This document shows, one piece after another, positions 19,060 to 27,562 of a stretch of DNA of 64,000 nucleotides. Each line of letters begins with the position of its first letter. Within the stretch, counting starts at the first letter, position 1. Source of the DNA: an uncultured SAR86 cluster bacterium (GTDB lineage Bacteria; Pseudomonadota; Gammaproteobacteria; Magnimaribacterales; AG-339-G14); NCBI GenBank assembly GCA_902561325.1, contig CACEOL010000001.1, forward strand, positions 92,209 through 156,208, given 5' to 3'. A program made the translations under genes and the position numbers. The notes beneath the pieces were generated by a model. It saw nothing but the letters and a program-made list of their open reading frames with translations. It was not told where the DNA came from and searched no databases.

Positions 19060-19656
19060 ATGAGAATTGTTTTAATTTTATTTTGCTTCTTTCTTGTCAA
19101 TTGCTCTCAAGGAAATGCTAAAACAGAAAATTTTAACGCAATCAACTTTCAACCTGACCTAAACAAAATCCCTGTAGAAGGTTGTCCTGCTGTTTTAAAT
19201 CACAACATACGTGTGCTTGATTCTAAAGAAATCATCAATTTGTGCGAACACAAAGATAAAGTAGTGCTTGCAGTAAATGTTGCCAGTCGATGCGGCTTCA
19301 CCTATCAATATGAAGCTTTGCAAACATTATTTGAAAACTACCAAGGAAAAAACTTTGTGATTTTAGGTTTTCCTTCTAGAGACTTTATGTTTCAAGAATA
19401 TAGTGATGAAGGTCAAGTAAAAGAGTTTTGTAATTCTAAGTATGGCGTGACCTTTCCGATGTTTGCTACATCAAGCGTCAAAGGGAAAAAAGCAAACAGC
19501 TTTTATCAAAATCTTGCGATAATTACTGGAAAATCTCCTGATTGGAATTTCACTAAGTATTTAATCTCTAAAGATGGTGAAGTCTTAAAACCTTTCTCCA
19601 AGAATATAGAGCCAGATAGCGAAGAAATAATTTCTGCTATCGAATCACTGCTATAA
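19060..19656 (+). CDS. Glutathione peroxidase-family lipoprotein
   Basis: A 198-residue thiol peroxidase with a lipoprotein signal (FFLVNC) that would place it on the periplasmic side. The peroxidatic Cys is in VNVASRCGFTYQYEAL, and WNFTKYLI carries the Trp and Asn of the active-site tetrad. The usual FPCNQF motif reads GFPSRDF here, so both the Cys and the tetrad Gln are changed, and the mechanism may differ from BtuE. It follows the L,D-transpeptidase after 23 bases and may belong to the same unit. Confidence 0.85.
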   Translation: MRIVLILFCFFLVNCSQGNAKTENFNAINFQPDLNKIPVEGCPAVLNHNIRVLDSKEIINLCEHKDKVVLAVNVASRCGFTYQYEALQTLFENYQGKNFVILGFPSRDFMFQEYSDEGQVKEFCNSKYGVTFPMFATSSVKGKKANSFYQNLAIITGKSPDWNFTKYLISKDGEVLKPFSKNIEPDSEEIISAIESLL

Positions 19657-19695
19657 AATCTTTAGACAGATTAGTCATTTGAAGGAAGAAAATAG

Positions 19696-20922
19696 TTACG
19701 AACTTAATAGTAAATTTTCTCTTTTTCTTATGTTCACAAAAAATAAAGCTAGAATAAAGAGATTAAAGATTCCTGTGATTCCAGCAAAAGTGAAGGCCCA
19801 ATTATAGTCGCCATAAATATCGAAGAAATAGCCTCCTAGGAATCCCCCCAAACCCATTCCTATCCATCCAAAGAGAGAAGTTAAGCTCATTGCTCGTGCT
19901 CCGAATTTTGCAGATACCATAACGCGCGTACATACTAATATGCTCGACATTACTCCTGAATAGGTGAACCCGAATAATGCTGCCATAACATAAATCAAAA
20001 CAGGAGAAATTAAATGAGGAAACCATACTACAAAGATTGTTTGGCCTAATGACATTAAGATATATCCAGGCAAGGCTCCAATATAATCTCCCAGCATTCC
20101 ACCAAGAATCCTCCCAAAGGCTCCGCAAATCATCAGTATCATCAATACAGAAGTTGCGAATTCAAGAGAAAATCCTTTATCAGTAAGCAAAGGAACTAGA
20201 TGCATTATTGGAATGGACATACAAATACAACAAAAAATAACCGCAACACTAATCCAAGCAACTACTTCTTTTTCGGATAAGGGAAAACCTCTTTCTTCCT
20301 CTTCTTCTTGATTCCTTGCATTGATTCTCCAAGGTGATTCCTTAATAAGAAAAGAAATAGGTAAAGAAATAAAAATATAAATTATTGCAAGGTTTACATA
20401 AGCCAATTTCCATCCTGAGCTCTCTATTAGAATTCCACTAAGATGAGGTATAAAAGCCTGGCCGATTGCTCCTCCCGAGGCAGCTAGGCCGAGAGCAAGG
20501 CCAGGATTTTCTTTAAACCAAAAGCCCACATTTGCATACAGTGGAGAAAATAATAAAGCACTGCCCATTGCTCCAAACAAAAAATATAAGGTATAGAACT
20601 GAGCTATGGAGTCTAAACTGCTCAGAGCAAACAAAACGAGGCTCATACAAATAGCGCCTACAAAACCAAACCACTTAGTTCCATATTTATCTGCGACTTG
20701 ACCCCATAAAACTCCAAAGACTGCTGAAGAAAGAGATGCAACCGTGTATGCGAATGATGTCTGACCTCTAGACCATCCAAATTCTAGTGAAACAGGCTTC
20801 AAAAAAACTGATATTGAAGCCATAGATCCAAAAGCTAAACCGCTTAATACAAAAACGACCAAAACCATTACCCAGCCGTAATTGATACCTTTATCCTGAA
20901 AATAATCCTCTATCGTTTTCAT
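19696..20922 (-). CDS. MFS transporter (monocarboxylate/OFA-like)
   Basis: A 408-residue protein with 12 predicted membrane segments. The first-loop motif GQVADKYGTKWFG is the MFS signature, and the N-terminal INYGWVMVLVVFVLSGLAFG is typical of the monocarboxylate/oxalate-formate group. A charged loop (NQEEEEERG) joins the two halves. Substrate unknown; a carboxylate is a reasonable guess. It stands alone, 39 bases from the convergent peroxidase and 74 bases from rpiA. Confidence 0.82.
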   Translation of the reverse strand: MKTIEDYFQDKGINYGWVMVLVVFVLSGLAFGSMASISVFLKPVSLEFGWSRGQTSFAYTVASLSSAVFGVLWGQVADKYGTKWFGFVGAICMSLVLFALSSLDSIAQFYTLYFLFGAMGSALLFSPLYANVGFWFKENPGLALGLAASGGAIGQAFIPHLSGILIESSGWKLAYVNLAIIYIFISLPISFLIKESPWRINARNQEEEEERGFPLSEKEVVAWISVAVIFCCICMSIPIMHLVPLLTDKGFSLEFATSVLMILMICGAFGRILGGMLGDYIGALPGYILMSLGQTIFVVWFPHLISPVLIYVMAALFGFTYSGVMSSILVCTRVMVSAKFGARAMSLTSLFGWIGMGLGGFLGGYFFDIYGDYNWAFTFAGITGIFNLFILALFFVNIRKRENLLLSS

Positions 20923-20996
20923 ATTTGCATCTGAAAAGAGCCTATTCTGCTTTAGAAATTTTTTATGCCGTCCAGCTTAAGACCTTTTCTCTAAAA

Positions 20997-21674
20997 TCAC
21001 TGCTCTAAAACTTCCGGAACTCCATTTTTATCAATAACTAAACAATCTGCTTTTCTTGCAGAAAATACCCCATTGGCTACCACTCCAGGAATGTTATTTA
21101 TTTCATTTTCAAAGTCATAAGGTACGTTAAGTTTTAAGTTACGGACGTCTATTATTTGATTTCCATTGTCAGTTAAAAAACCTACTCTGTATTCTGGAGT
21201 TCCGCCTTTTACCACCATCTGTCGGGCGACATAACTTCTTGCCATTGGAATAACTTCAATGGCAACTGGAAATTTTCCAAGCAGTTTTACTTTTTTAGAA
21301 GAATCACAAATGCAGATAAACTTTTTAGAAGCAGAGGCAATAATCTTTTCTCGAGTAAGTGCCCCACCACCACCTTTTATCATTTCAAAACGATCATTGA
21401 TTTCATCAGCGCCATCAATATAAAAATCCGGAGAACCAACGTCATTTAATTCAGATACTTCCAAACCTGCCTCTTCCAATAATTTCGTGCTTGCGATTGA
21501 ACTGGAAACGATAGCTTTAATTTCAGGTTTTTGATTAATAAGTTCTTGGATAAAAAAATTAGTGGTGCTCCCTGTGCCAATGCCAAGAATGCAATCTTTA
21601 TGAAGCTTTGAGGCTAAGTGCTCATAGGCTTTGCGTGCAACAGCTTGTTTGATTTCTGAGTTAGAATTTTCCAT
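20997..21674 (-). CDS. rpiA: Ribose-5-phosphate isomerase A
   Basis: RpiA interconverts ribose 5-phosphate and ribulose 5-phosphate. The 225-residue protein has the phosphate loop GIGTGSTTNFFI, the motif DFYIDGADEIN, KGGGGALTREKI with the catalytic residues, and the C-terminal IPGVVANGVFS. Length matches the family. It is divergent from ilvA, as in E. coli, where rpiA lies near serA and ilvA-type genes vary. Confidence 0.95.
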   Translation of the reverse strand: MENSNSEIKQAVARKAYEHLASKLHKDCILGIGTGSTTNFFIQELINQKPEIKAIVSSSIASTKLLEEAGLEVSELNDVGSPDFYIDGADEINDRFEMIKGGGGALTREKIIASASKKFICICDSSKKVKLLGKFPVAIEVIPMARSYVARQMVVKGGTPEYRVGFLTDNGNQIIDVRNLKLNVPYDFENEINNIPGVVANGVFSARKADCLVIDKNGVPEVLEQ

Positions 21675-21701
21675 GTCTATGGCTTATGAGAGAACTCTAC
21701 G

Positions 21702-21707
21702 TATAAT
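21702..21707 (+). promoter_or_regulatory. Predicted -10 element of the ilvA promoter
   Basis: A perfect TATAAT at 21702-21707 in the 54-base gap between divergent rpiA and ilvA, 21 bases before the ilvA ATG. No convincing -35 hexamer lies upstream; the region overlaps the rpiA start. Confidence 0.5.
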
Positions 21708-21728
21708 ACCTCGCTTTCAAGAATTTTT

Positions 21729-23261
21729 ATGAAAAAAGTATTCAAAAACTACATAAATAGGATAGAGAACTCTAAAGTTTACGAAGTTGCCAATATTTCG
21801 CCTCTGAGTAAAGCTGATTATTTATCAAAAGAGTTGGCAAATAGTATTTATTTAAAAAGAGAAGATTTACAGCCTACCCACTCTTTTAAGATTAGAGGTG
21901 CTTACAACAAGATTGCTCACCTATACCAATCCAAAAAGATTGCTGAGGTGGCAACTGCGTCCGCAGGAAATCATGCTCAAGGTGTAGCTTATTCTGCAAA
22001 AGAGCTAGGCATCAAAGCAACTATTTTTATGCCAAAGACTACTCCTTTAATCAAAGTAAATGCAGTGAGAGATTTAAAAGCTAAAGTGGTTTTAGTTGGC
22101 AATAACTTTGATGATGCTCTTAAAGAATCGAAGAAATTTTGTAAAAAAAATAAAGTGAATTTCATTCATCCGTTTGATGATCCATTAGTAATCGCAGGTC
22201 AAGGAACGGTTGGTCTCGAGATTTCAGAACAATTTCCTGAAAATCTTTATGCTGTATTTGTTGCTGTTGGTGGTGGTGGTTTGATTGCTGGAATTGGAGC
22301 ATACTTAAATAAGGCTCTTCCTAATGTAAAAATAATAGGTGTTGAAGCAGCGGATTCGGCTGGATTACATGCCTCTATGAATGCAGGCAAAAGAGTGAAA
22401 CTCAAAGAAGTTGGACTGTTTGCTGATGGAGCTGCGGCAAAACAGATTGGTAAGAATAACTACGAACTTATAAAAGATTTCTTAGACGACTCAATAACTG
22501 TTGATACCGATGAAATTTGTGCTGCTGTAAAGGATACCTTTTTAGAAACTAGAACTGTTCCTGAGCCAACCGGAGCATTAGCACTTGCTGGATTAAAAAA
22601 ATACATCGGACAAAAAAGAATTAAAAATAAAAATCTTATTGCTACTTATTGCGGTTCAAATCTAAATTTTGAATCCTTAGGGCACATTGTTGAAAGATCT
22701 AAAATTGGTGAAAAAAAGGAAATTATCTTAAGTATTGCTATAGACGAAAAAAAAGGATCGTTTAGAAAACTTTGTAGAGACATCGGCCAAAAAAATATCA
22801 CTGAGTTTAGTTACCGAAAAGATAACAGTTCTTCGGCAAAAATTCTTTTAGGATTAGAACTTCAAGATTCAAAAAAAAGTAAGGATGTTTTTTTAAAAGC
22901 CTTAAAAAATAAAAAATATTTTTTTACAGATTTAAGCAATGATGAAATTTCTAAAAAACATCTTAAATTTATGCATGGTGGCAGAGGACCTCAACTGGAA
23001 AGAGAATTCACAGAAGAGGTTTATAGTGTAGATTTTCCTGAAAAACCAGGAGCCCTTCTCAATTTTTTAACTTTGCTAAAAGACAAATGGGATATCTCCC
23101 TTTTTCATTACAAAAATCAAGGTGCAATTTATGGTGGCGCTTTGGTGGGTTTTACAATAAGACAAAACCAAGTAAAAAGTCTAGAAAGAGATCTGCTTAG
23201 AATTTCATATCCATTTACCAGAGAAACTGAAAACCTAGGGTATCAAGCTTTTTTAAAGTAA
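21729..23261 (+). CDS. ilvA: Threonine ammonia-lyase, biosynthetic
   Basis: IlvA deaminates threonine to 2-oxobutanoate, the first step to isoleucine. The PLP Lys is in HSFKIRGAYNKI near residue 54, with SAGNHAQGVAY and the phosphate-binding VGGGGLIAGIG. The last 180 residues contain two ACT-like regulatory halves (EKKGSFRKLC and PEKPGALLNFL), as expected for the isoleucine-inhibited form. At 510 residues it is full length. Its stop overlaps convergent fau by 9 bases. Confidence 0.95.
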   Translation: MKKVFKNYINRIENSKVYEVANISPLSKADYLSKELANSIYLKREDLQPTHSFKIRGAYNKIAHLYQSKKIAEVATASAGNHAQGVAYSAKELGIKATIFMPKTTPLIKVNAVRDLKAKVVLVGNNFDDALKESKKFCKKNKVNFIHPFDDPLVIAGQGTVGLEISEQFPENLYAVFVAVGGGGLIAGIGAYLNKALPNVKIIGVEAADSAGLHASMNAGKRVKLKEVGLFADGAAAKQIGKNNYELIKDFLDDSITVDTDEICAAVKDTFLETRTVPEPTGALALAGLKKYIGQKRIKNKNLIATYCGSNLNFESLGHIVERSKIGEKKEIILSIAIDEKKGSFRKLCRDIGQKNITEFSYRKDNSSSAKILLGLELQDSKKSKDVFLKALKNKKYFFTDLSNDEISKKHLKFMHGGRGPQLEREFTEEVYSVDFPEKPGALLNFLTLLKDKWDISLFHYKNQGAIYGGALVGFTIRQNQVKSLERDLLRISYPFTRETENLGYQAFLK

Positions 23262-23804
23262 TTGCTTGTTTGTAAAAACTGTATCTAACTTTAAGTCGTA
23301 GTCTTCAAGTTTCAATTTTTTTATGAATTGAAACTCATAAGCTAAGCCAATAAATTCTGGTTGGGAGACTCTTGAAAAAGTTTTGTCATAGAATCCTCCT
23401 CCGAAACCCAATCTTTGAAAGTTTTTATTGAAAGCTCTTAGAGGAACAATAACCGCATTCAATTCCTCTAACTGAATAGTTTCTTCGCTGATAGGCTCAA
23501 GAATATTTAAAGAATTTTTTCTAAATTGAGTTTTTTTATTACAAAGTGCAAATTCCAATATGTTGCTGATGGGGTTGATTTTTGGAAGGTAAAAATGAGT
23601 TTTGGAATTGATAAGAAATTTATTTATTTTCTCAGTTGAAACTTCATAAGGCAAAGACATATAGCTAGCAACATGTGAAAAATTTTTTTTCTCTAAATGA
23701 TTTTTTATAAAATCTAAATGGACTTTTTCTTGGCGACTTTTGGAAGAAACAGTTAGGCTTTTGAAGCCTTTTGAAATTAAATCTCTTGCTTCGGTTTTAT
23801 TCAT
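23253..23804 (-). CDS. fau: 5-formyltetrahydrofolate cyclo-ligase
   Basis: This enzyme converts 5-formyl-THF to methenyl-THF. The family signature RLGFGGGFYDKTFSR is near residue 132, with VIVPLRAFN just before. The 183-residue length is normal. It lies directly downstream of 6S RNA, the same zapA-ssrS-fau order as in E. coli (ygfA), where 6S RNA and the cyclo-ligase are co-transcribed. Confidence 0.92.
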   Translation of the reverse strand: MNKTEARDLISKGFKSLTVSSKSRQEKVHLDFIKNHLEKKNFSHVASYMSLPYEVSTEKINKFLINSKTHFYLPKINPISNILEFALCNKKTQFRKNSLNILEPISEETIQLEELNAVIVPLRAFNKNFQRLGFGGGFYDKTFSRVSQPEFIGLAYEFQFIKKLKLEDYDLKLDTVFTNKQLL

Positions 23805-23810
23805 ATTTAA

Positions 23811-23986
23811 GAGAGCTTCCCAAGTTATCGCCGTTAAATAAAACCCGAACCGTAAAGTTCAGGTCGGGAAGAATCACCATCTATCAGGCTGCCCTAAGGG
23901 CGCTCAACAAGAGAAGTATCAAATTCCCTATTTATTTTGCATCGGCTCGAAGTGTTATATAACAAGCAAATAAGCCAGGAAGCATA
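23811..23986 (-). ncRNA. ssrS: 6S RNA
   Basis: 6S RNA binds sigma70 holoenzyme and lowers transcription in stationary phase. Between zapA and fau, minus-strand ends pair in a long terminal stem: GCTTCC (23983-23978) with GGAAGC (23820-23815), extended by TGG-C-TTATT against GATAA-C-TTG with one mismatch. The conserved GAGCCGAT after the 5' arm, a GAGCGCCC segment and a 3' hairpin (CCTGAAC/GTTCGGG) match the E. coli layout. About 176 nt against 184 in E. coli. An extended -10 (TGCTATAAT, 24000-23992) lies upstream. Ends are good to a few bases. Confidence 0.9.
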
Positions 23987-23991
23987 GAAAA

Positions 23992-24000
23992 ATTATAGCA
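23992..24000 (-). promoter_or_regulatory. Extended -10 promoter of 6S RNA
   Basis: TGCTATAAT on the minus strand, with transcription expected to begin near 23986. It sits between the zapA stop and the RNA. No clear -35 is seen, as for other extended -10 promoters. Confidence 0.6.
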
Positions 24001-24005
24001 ATATT

Positions 24006-24374
24006 TTAAAGCTTGGATAATTCAGAAATCTCGTCGACTAGCTTGAGGCTTAAATTTTCTTCTTCAGCTGCATCAGCCTTTTCTTCTGAAATATTTGTAG
24101 CTGATTTTTCATCTGTCGTTTCTGTTGATACGTCGTTTGCCTCGGTTGTAGAAGCTCCTTCGTTTGAGAGGAATTCATTTACTACATCAAGACCTGCTAA
24201 TACCGCGACTTTTTCAATTGGAAGATTTCTTGTTTTCCGTTTGATGGATTTGATTCGCTTATCCAAAATTTCCCCAGCTTCGATTAAAGTGGATTGTTCC
24301 TCAGGAGGACAATATAACTGATACTCGATACCTGCTATTTTAAGGGTTACTATGTCTTGATCGTCTTCACTCAT
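24006..24374 (-). CDS. zapA: Cell division protein ZapA with acidic insertion
   Basis: ZapA bundles FtsZ at midcell. Residues 1-70 match the family: VTLKIAGIEYQLYCPPEEQSTL, a dimerisation region, and NLPIEKVAVLAGLDVVNEFL. The following 45 residues are a Ser/Thr/Glu/Asp-rich low-complexity stretch before a short C-terminal helix. E. coli ZapA is 109 residues and lacks such a stretch, so this may be linker expansion. The start overlaps the upstream coiled-coil gene (ATGA). 6S RNA lies downstream. Confidence 0.9.
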   Translation of the reverse strand: MSEDDQDIVTLKIAGIEYQLYCPPEEQSTLIEAGEILDKRIKSIKRKTRNLPIEKVAVLAGLDVVNEFLSNEGASTTEANDVSTETTDEKSATNISEEKADAAEEENLSLKLVDEISELSKL

Positions 24375-24559
24375 ATAGCTTCTAATTTTGAAATCAATAT
24401 TTCTAACTTATTTCTTGATAATTCTATATTATCTTTTAGTCGATTATTCTCTTTTTTAAGTCTTAAATTTTTGTTTCTCAAATCTTTATTTGCCTCTCTA
24501 AGCTTTTTAGATAATTCTAGGAGTTCCTTAAGATTTTTCTCTAATTCCTTCTGCGACAC
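24371..24559 (-). CDS. Small coiled-coil protein upstream of zapA (TIGR02449/ZapB-like)
   Basis: A 62-residue protein that is one continuous heptad-type coiled coil of Leu, Lys, Glu and Asn (LEKNLKELLELSKKLREA). It overlaps the zapA start by four bases. Small coiled-coil proteins encoded just before zapA in other gammaproteobacteria belong to TIGR02449 and resemble ZapB, so a part in the division ring is likely but inferred from size, shape and position only. Confidence 0.72.
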   Translation of the reverse strand: MSQKELEKNLKELLELSKKLREANKDLRNKNLRLKKENNRLKDNIELSRNKLEILISKLEAI

Positions 24560-24626
24560 AGATATTATTTTATTCTTATATCAATAACGTTTCTATAAAG
24601 ACTTTATATTGAAGTAAAATCCTCAT

Positions 24627-25907
24627 ATGGATATTTTTCTAGAAAGAAGAAGAAAATTAGCTGATTTGTTGCCTGATGGCTCAGTCACAGTCATTCATTC
24701 AGCCAATCAAAAGATTAGAAATGGCGATACTGACTACTCCTTCAGACAAGATAGCGATTTTTTGTATTTGACCAACTTCAACGAAGCCGATGCTGCCTTA
24801 ATTATTGAAAAAAAAGGGAATACAATTTTTCATTTGTTCTGTGCGGAAAAAGACGAAGTAAGAGAAAAATGGGAAGGACCTCGGTTGGGCCCTAAAAATG
24901 TATCTCAGCTGGGTTTTGATAGCGGTTATAAAATAGATGATCTTATTTTAAAAACTACAGAATTTCTAGCTGGAGCAGACCATTTATTTTGTCAAAACAA
25001 AAGTCAAAAAAAATTATTCTTTGCCTTAAATAAAGGGCTGAAAAGCCAAAAAATCAACTTTGACTTAAATCCAAAAAATATTAAGAATGTTGATTCATTT
25101 ATACACGAATTAAGACTCTTAAAATCTAGCGAAGAAATCAGTATTATTCAAAAAGCATGTGATATCTCATCTTCTGCACATGAAAGAGCAATGAAAGCTG
25201 TAAAACCGGAGATGTATGAATATCAACTTGAAGCAGAATATCTACATGAATTTATGGTCAATGGAGCAAAGGAGTGTGCTTATCCTTCAATTGTTGGAGG
25301 AGGAGAAAATGCGTGCATTCTTCATTACAGCAAGAATACAGATTTGCTTAAGGACGGCGATTTAGTTCTGGTCGATGCAGGATGCGAATATAGGGGCTAC
25401 GCGAGCGATATCACTAGGACCTTTCCTGTGAATGGAAAATTTTCGTCAGAACAGAAACTTATCTACGAAATTGTTTTGGAGTCTCAAAAACAATCTATTG
25501 AAAGCATTTCAGAAAAATCCAATCCTCTTGAAACGCATAAAAAATCTTTAGAAGTAATTGTTGAAGGGTTACTAAGCATAGGTTTGTTAAAAGGCTCTAA
25601 AGAAGAAGTCATTGAAACTCAATCCTATTCAAAGTTCTACATGCACCGCGTCGGTCATTGGTTAGGCCTTGATGTGCATGATGTCGGTGGTTATGAAAAA
25701 GATGGCAAGGTAAGGTCTTATGAAAATGGGATGATTACCACTATCGAACCAGGAATCTACATCAGTAAAGAAGAAAATGTGCCTGATAAATTTAAAGGAA
25801 TTGGAATAAGAATCGAAGATGATGTGCTGGTTGAAAATAATCAACCTAAAGTTCTTAGTTCGGCCATTAAAGAGCTTGATGATATTCAACAACTTATGGC
25901 GAGTTAA
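24627..25907 (+). CDS. pepP: Xaa-Pro aminopeptidase
   Basis: PepP removes N-terminal residues that precede proline. The N-terminal creatinase-like domain is followed by the metal-binding pita-bread domain: LVDAGCEYRGYASDITRTF (two Asp ligands), MHRVGHWLGLDVHD (His), TTIEPGIYI (Glu) and GIRIEDDVLV (Glu). At 426 residues it is standard. The next gene starts at its last base, the conserved pepP-ubiH order. Confidence 0.95.
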   Translation: MDIFLERRRKLADLLPDGSVTVIHSANQKIRNGDTDYSFRQDSDFLYLTNFNEADAALIIEKKGNTIFHLFCAEKDEVREKWEGPRLGPKNVSQLGFDSGYKIDDLILKTTEFLAGADHLFCQNKSQKKLFFALNKGLKSQKINFDLNPKNIKNVDSFIHELRLLKSSEEISIIQKACDISSSAHERAMKAVKPEMYEYQLEAEYLHEFMVNGAKECAYPSIVGGGENACILHYSKNTDLLKDGDLVLVDAGCEYRGYASDITRTFPVNGKFSSEQKLIYEIVLESQKQSIESISEKSNPLETHKKSLEVIVEGLLSIGLLKGSKEEVIETQSYSKFYMHRVGHWLGLDVHDVGGYEKDGKVRSYENGMITTIEPGIYISKEENVPDKFKGIGIRIEDDVLVENNQPKVLSSAIKELDDIQQLMAS

Positions 25908-27040
25908 TGAAATATGATGTCCTCATTGTTGGTGCTGGCGTAACGGGTGCCCTTCTTTTTCTTGCGTTGAAGAATAAAAATATAAATGTTGGTCTAATAG
26001 ATGGCCGCGATGAAGCGCCGAATAGTTACCGCCATCTATCATTGAATAATAAGAGTATGTCATTCCTTAAAGAGCTAGATGCATGGAATGTCATAAGTAA
26101 AACTGCTTTTGAATACAACCAGATAAAGGTTTGGGATCAAGAAGGCACTGGATTCATAGATTTTAACGTGAATGAGCTAGAAAAAAATATTCCAAATATA
26201 GGCTTCATAGTCAAAGAAGGAGAAATTCAAAATTCTCTGTTATCTCTTGTTTCCGATTCAAAAGATCTTTTGTGGAGTTGTAATTTAGAAAAAATAGAAA
26301 AAATTAATGGAGATATTCATTGCGATACATCAAAGGGAAAGTTGGAGGCAAAAATTTTAATAGGTGCAGATGGCATTCAATCAAGTGTAAGAAATCTTTC
26401 TTCGATTTCTTCAAGGACTTGGAGTTACAACCAAACGGCAATAGTTGCCAACTTTTCTGTAGCCCAAACAGACCCATGCATTAGACAAACTTTCACCTCC
26501 GTGGGACCGCTAGCTTTACTGCCAATGAATGAGACTGAACTCACCATGATATGGTCCATTGACGATACCAAGGCATATGATTACTTGGATATGAATGAGG
26601 ATGACTTTATAGATGAAATTCATCAATCTTTCGGGGAAAAACTTCCTGAAATAAAATTCTCAGCCAAAAGACAGTCATTTCCTCTAAAACACCTTTCTGC
26701 AAAAACTTTTGCCAGAGAAAATGTTTTTCTTGTGGGAGATGCGGCCCACCATATTCATCCGTTAGCAGGATTGGGATTAAACGCAGGAATCGGTGATGTG
26801 AAATCTTTAACAGATTTAATTAGTCCTGATAGTTTGCATCAAGTTAAACAAATTGAAGATAAATACAACCGACAAAGAATTCCAATTAATTTAGCCTTAG
26901 CAGCTGCTATGGAAGCCTTCAAAAGAGGTTTCGAACAAAAAAATATCTGGATAAGACTCATCAGAAATCATGCCTTTAGTCTTACAAATAAACTCACTTT
27001 TCTAAAAAATAAATTTATTGAGCTTGCTACCGAGCTTTAA
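25907..27040 (+). CDS. ubiH: FAD-dependent ubiquinone-biosynthesis hydroxylase (UbiH/VisC family)
   Basis: A 377-residue flavin monooxygenase. It has the FAD motif VLIVGAGVTGALL at the N-terminus, the middle motif LIGADGIQSSVR and the second FAD motif VFLVGDAAHHIHPLAGLGLNAG near 275. Being downstream of pepP suggests UbiH (C4 hydroxylation), but UbiF, UbiI and UbiH cannot be separated safely by eye. Its TAA overlaps the hemG stop by four bases. Confidence 0.85.
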   Translation: MKYDVLIVGAGVTGALLFLALKNKNINVGLIDGRDEAPNSYRHLSLNNKSMSFLKELDAWNVISKTAFEYNQIKVWDQEGTGFIDFNVNELEKNIPNIGFIVKEGEIQNSLLSLVSDSKDLLWSCNLEKIEKINGDIHCDTSKGKLEAKILIGADGIQSSVRNLSSISSRTWSYNQTAIVANFSVAQTDPCIRQTFTSVGPLALLPMNETELTMIWSIDDTKAYDYLDMNEDDFIDEIHQSFGEKLPEIKFSAKRQSFPLKHLSAKTFARENVFLVGDAAHHIHPLAGLGLNAGIGDVKSLTDLISPDSLHQVKQIEDKYNRQRIPINLALAAAMEAFKRGFEQKNIWIRLIRNHAFSLTNKLTFLKNKFIELATEL

Positions 27041-27561
27041 TTTTTAATTAATGATTTAGAAAAATCCTCTACTCTCTTCCAGTCGGTAAATTCAAACCTA
27101 GCCTTGGCATTAGTGGGGCCATTGGTAATCCACATTATTAATCTAATCATAAATCTATCGAAAAAATTATAAGTTGGGTAATCAACAACTCCAGCAAAAA
27201 CATCCATTTTGTTCGGTTTCCATTTTGTTGCTTTGAGAAATTTTGCAACATAGGGATTCGTATCGGGAGTATTTTTTTCTGGCTTTCTAGCAACTACATT
27301 TACACTAAAGAAAGCATTTTCTTTGCTTGAAAGCTCATCAAGGTTTTTATCAATAAACTCGAAAAGTTCTTTTCGATAGTTACCATATCTGATGCTGGCA
27401 CCGATAATAATTTGTTGATAATTTTTTAAGCTAAGCGATTGAGCATCAAATAATGAAGTTAGGTCAACGTTTGCGTGATGCTTGATATGTTCGGCAATTT
27501 TGCTCGAAATTTTTTGAGTGTGGCCATCTACAGAAGAATATATTACAAGAGTATTTCTCAT
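27037..27561 (-). CDS. hemG: Menaquinone-dependent protoporphyrinogen oxidase (flavodoxin type)
   Basis: HemG oxidises protoporphyrinogen IX using FMN and quinone. The 174-residue protein has the flavodoxin N-terminus LVIYSSVDGHTQKISSKIA, GASIRYGNY and the HemG-specific insertion (TKWKPNKMDVFAGVVDYPTY), with RFMIRLIMWITNG near the C-terminus. This form is essentially a gammaproteobacterial trait. It is the last gene of the hem operon, one base after hemF. Confidence 0.9.
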   Translation of the reverse strand: MRNTLVIYSSVDGHTQKISSKIAEHIKHHANVDLTSLFDAQSLSLKNYQQIIIGASIRYGNYRKELFEFIDKNLDELSSKENAFFSVNVVARKPEKNTPDTNPYVAKFLKATKWKPNKMDVFAGVVDYPTYNFFDRFMIRLIMWITNGPTNAKARFEFTDWKRVEDFSKSLIKN

Positions 27562-27562
27562 C

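Noticed and set aside
23771..23962. Plus-strand 63-residue ORF opposite 6S RNA
   Set aside because: No family, poor ribosome site, and the region is accounted for by 6S RNA and the start of fau.
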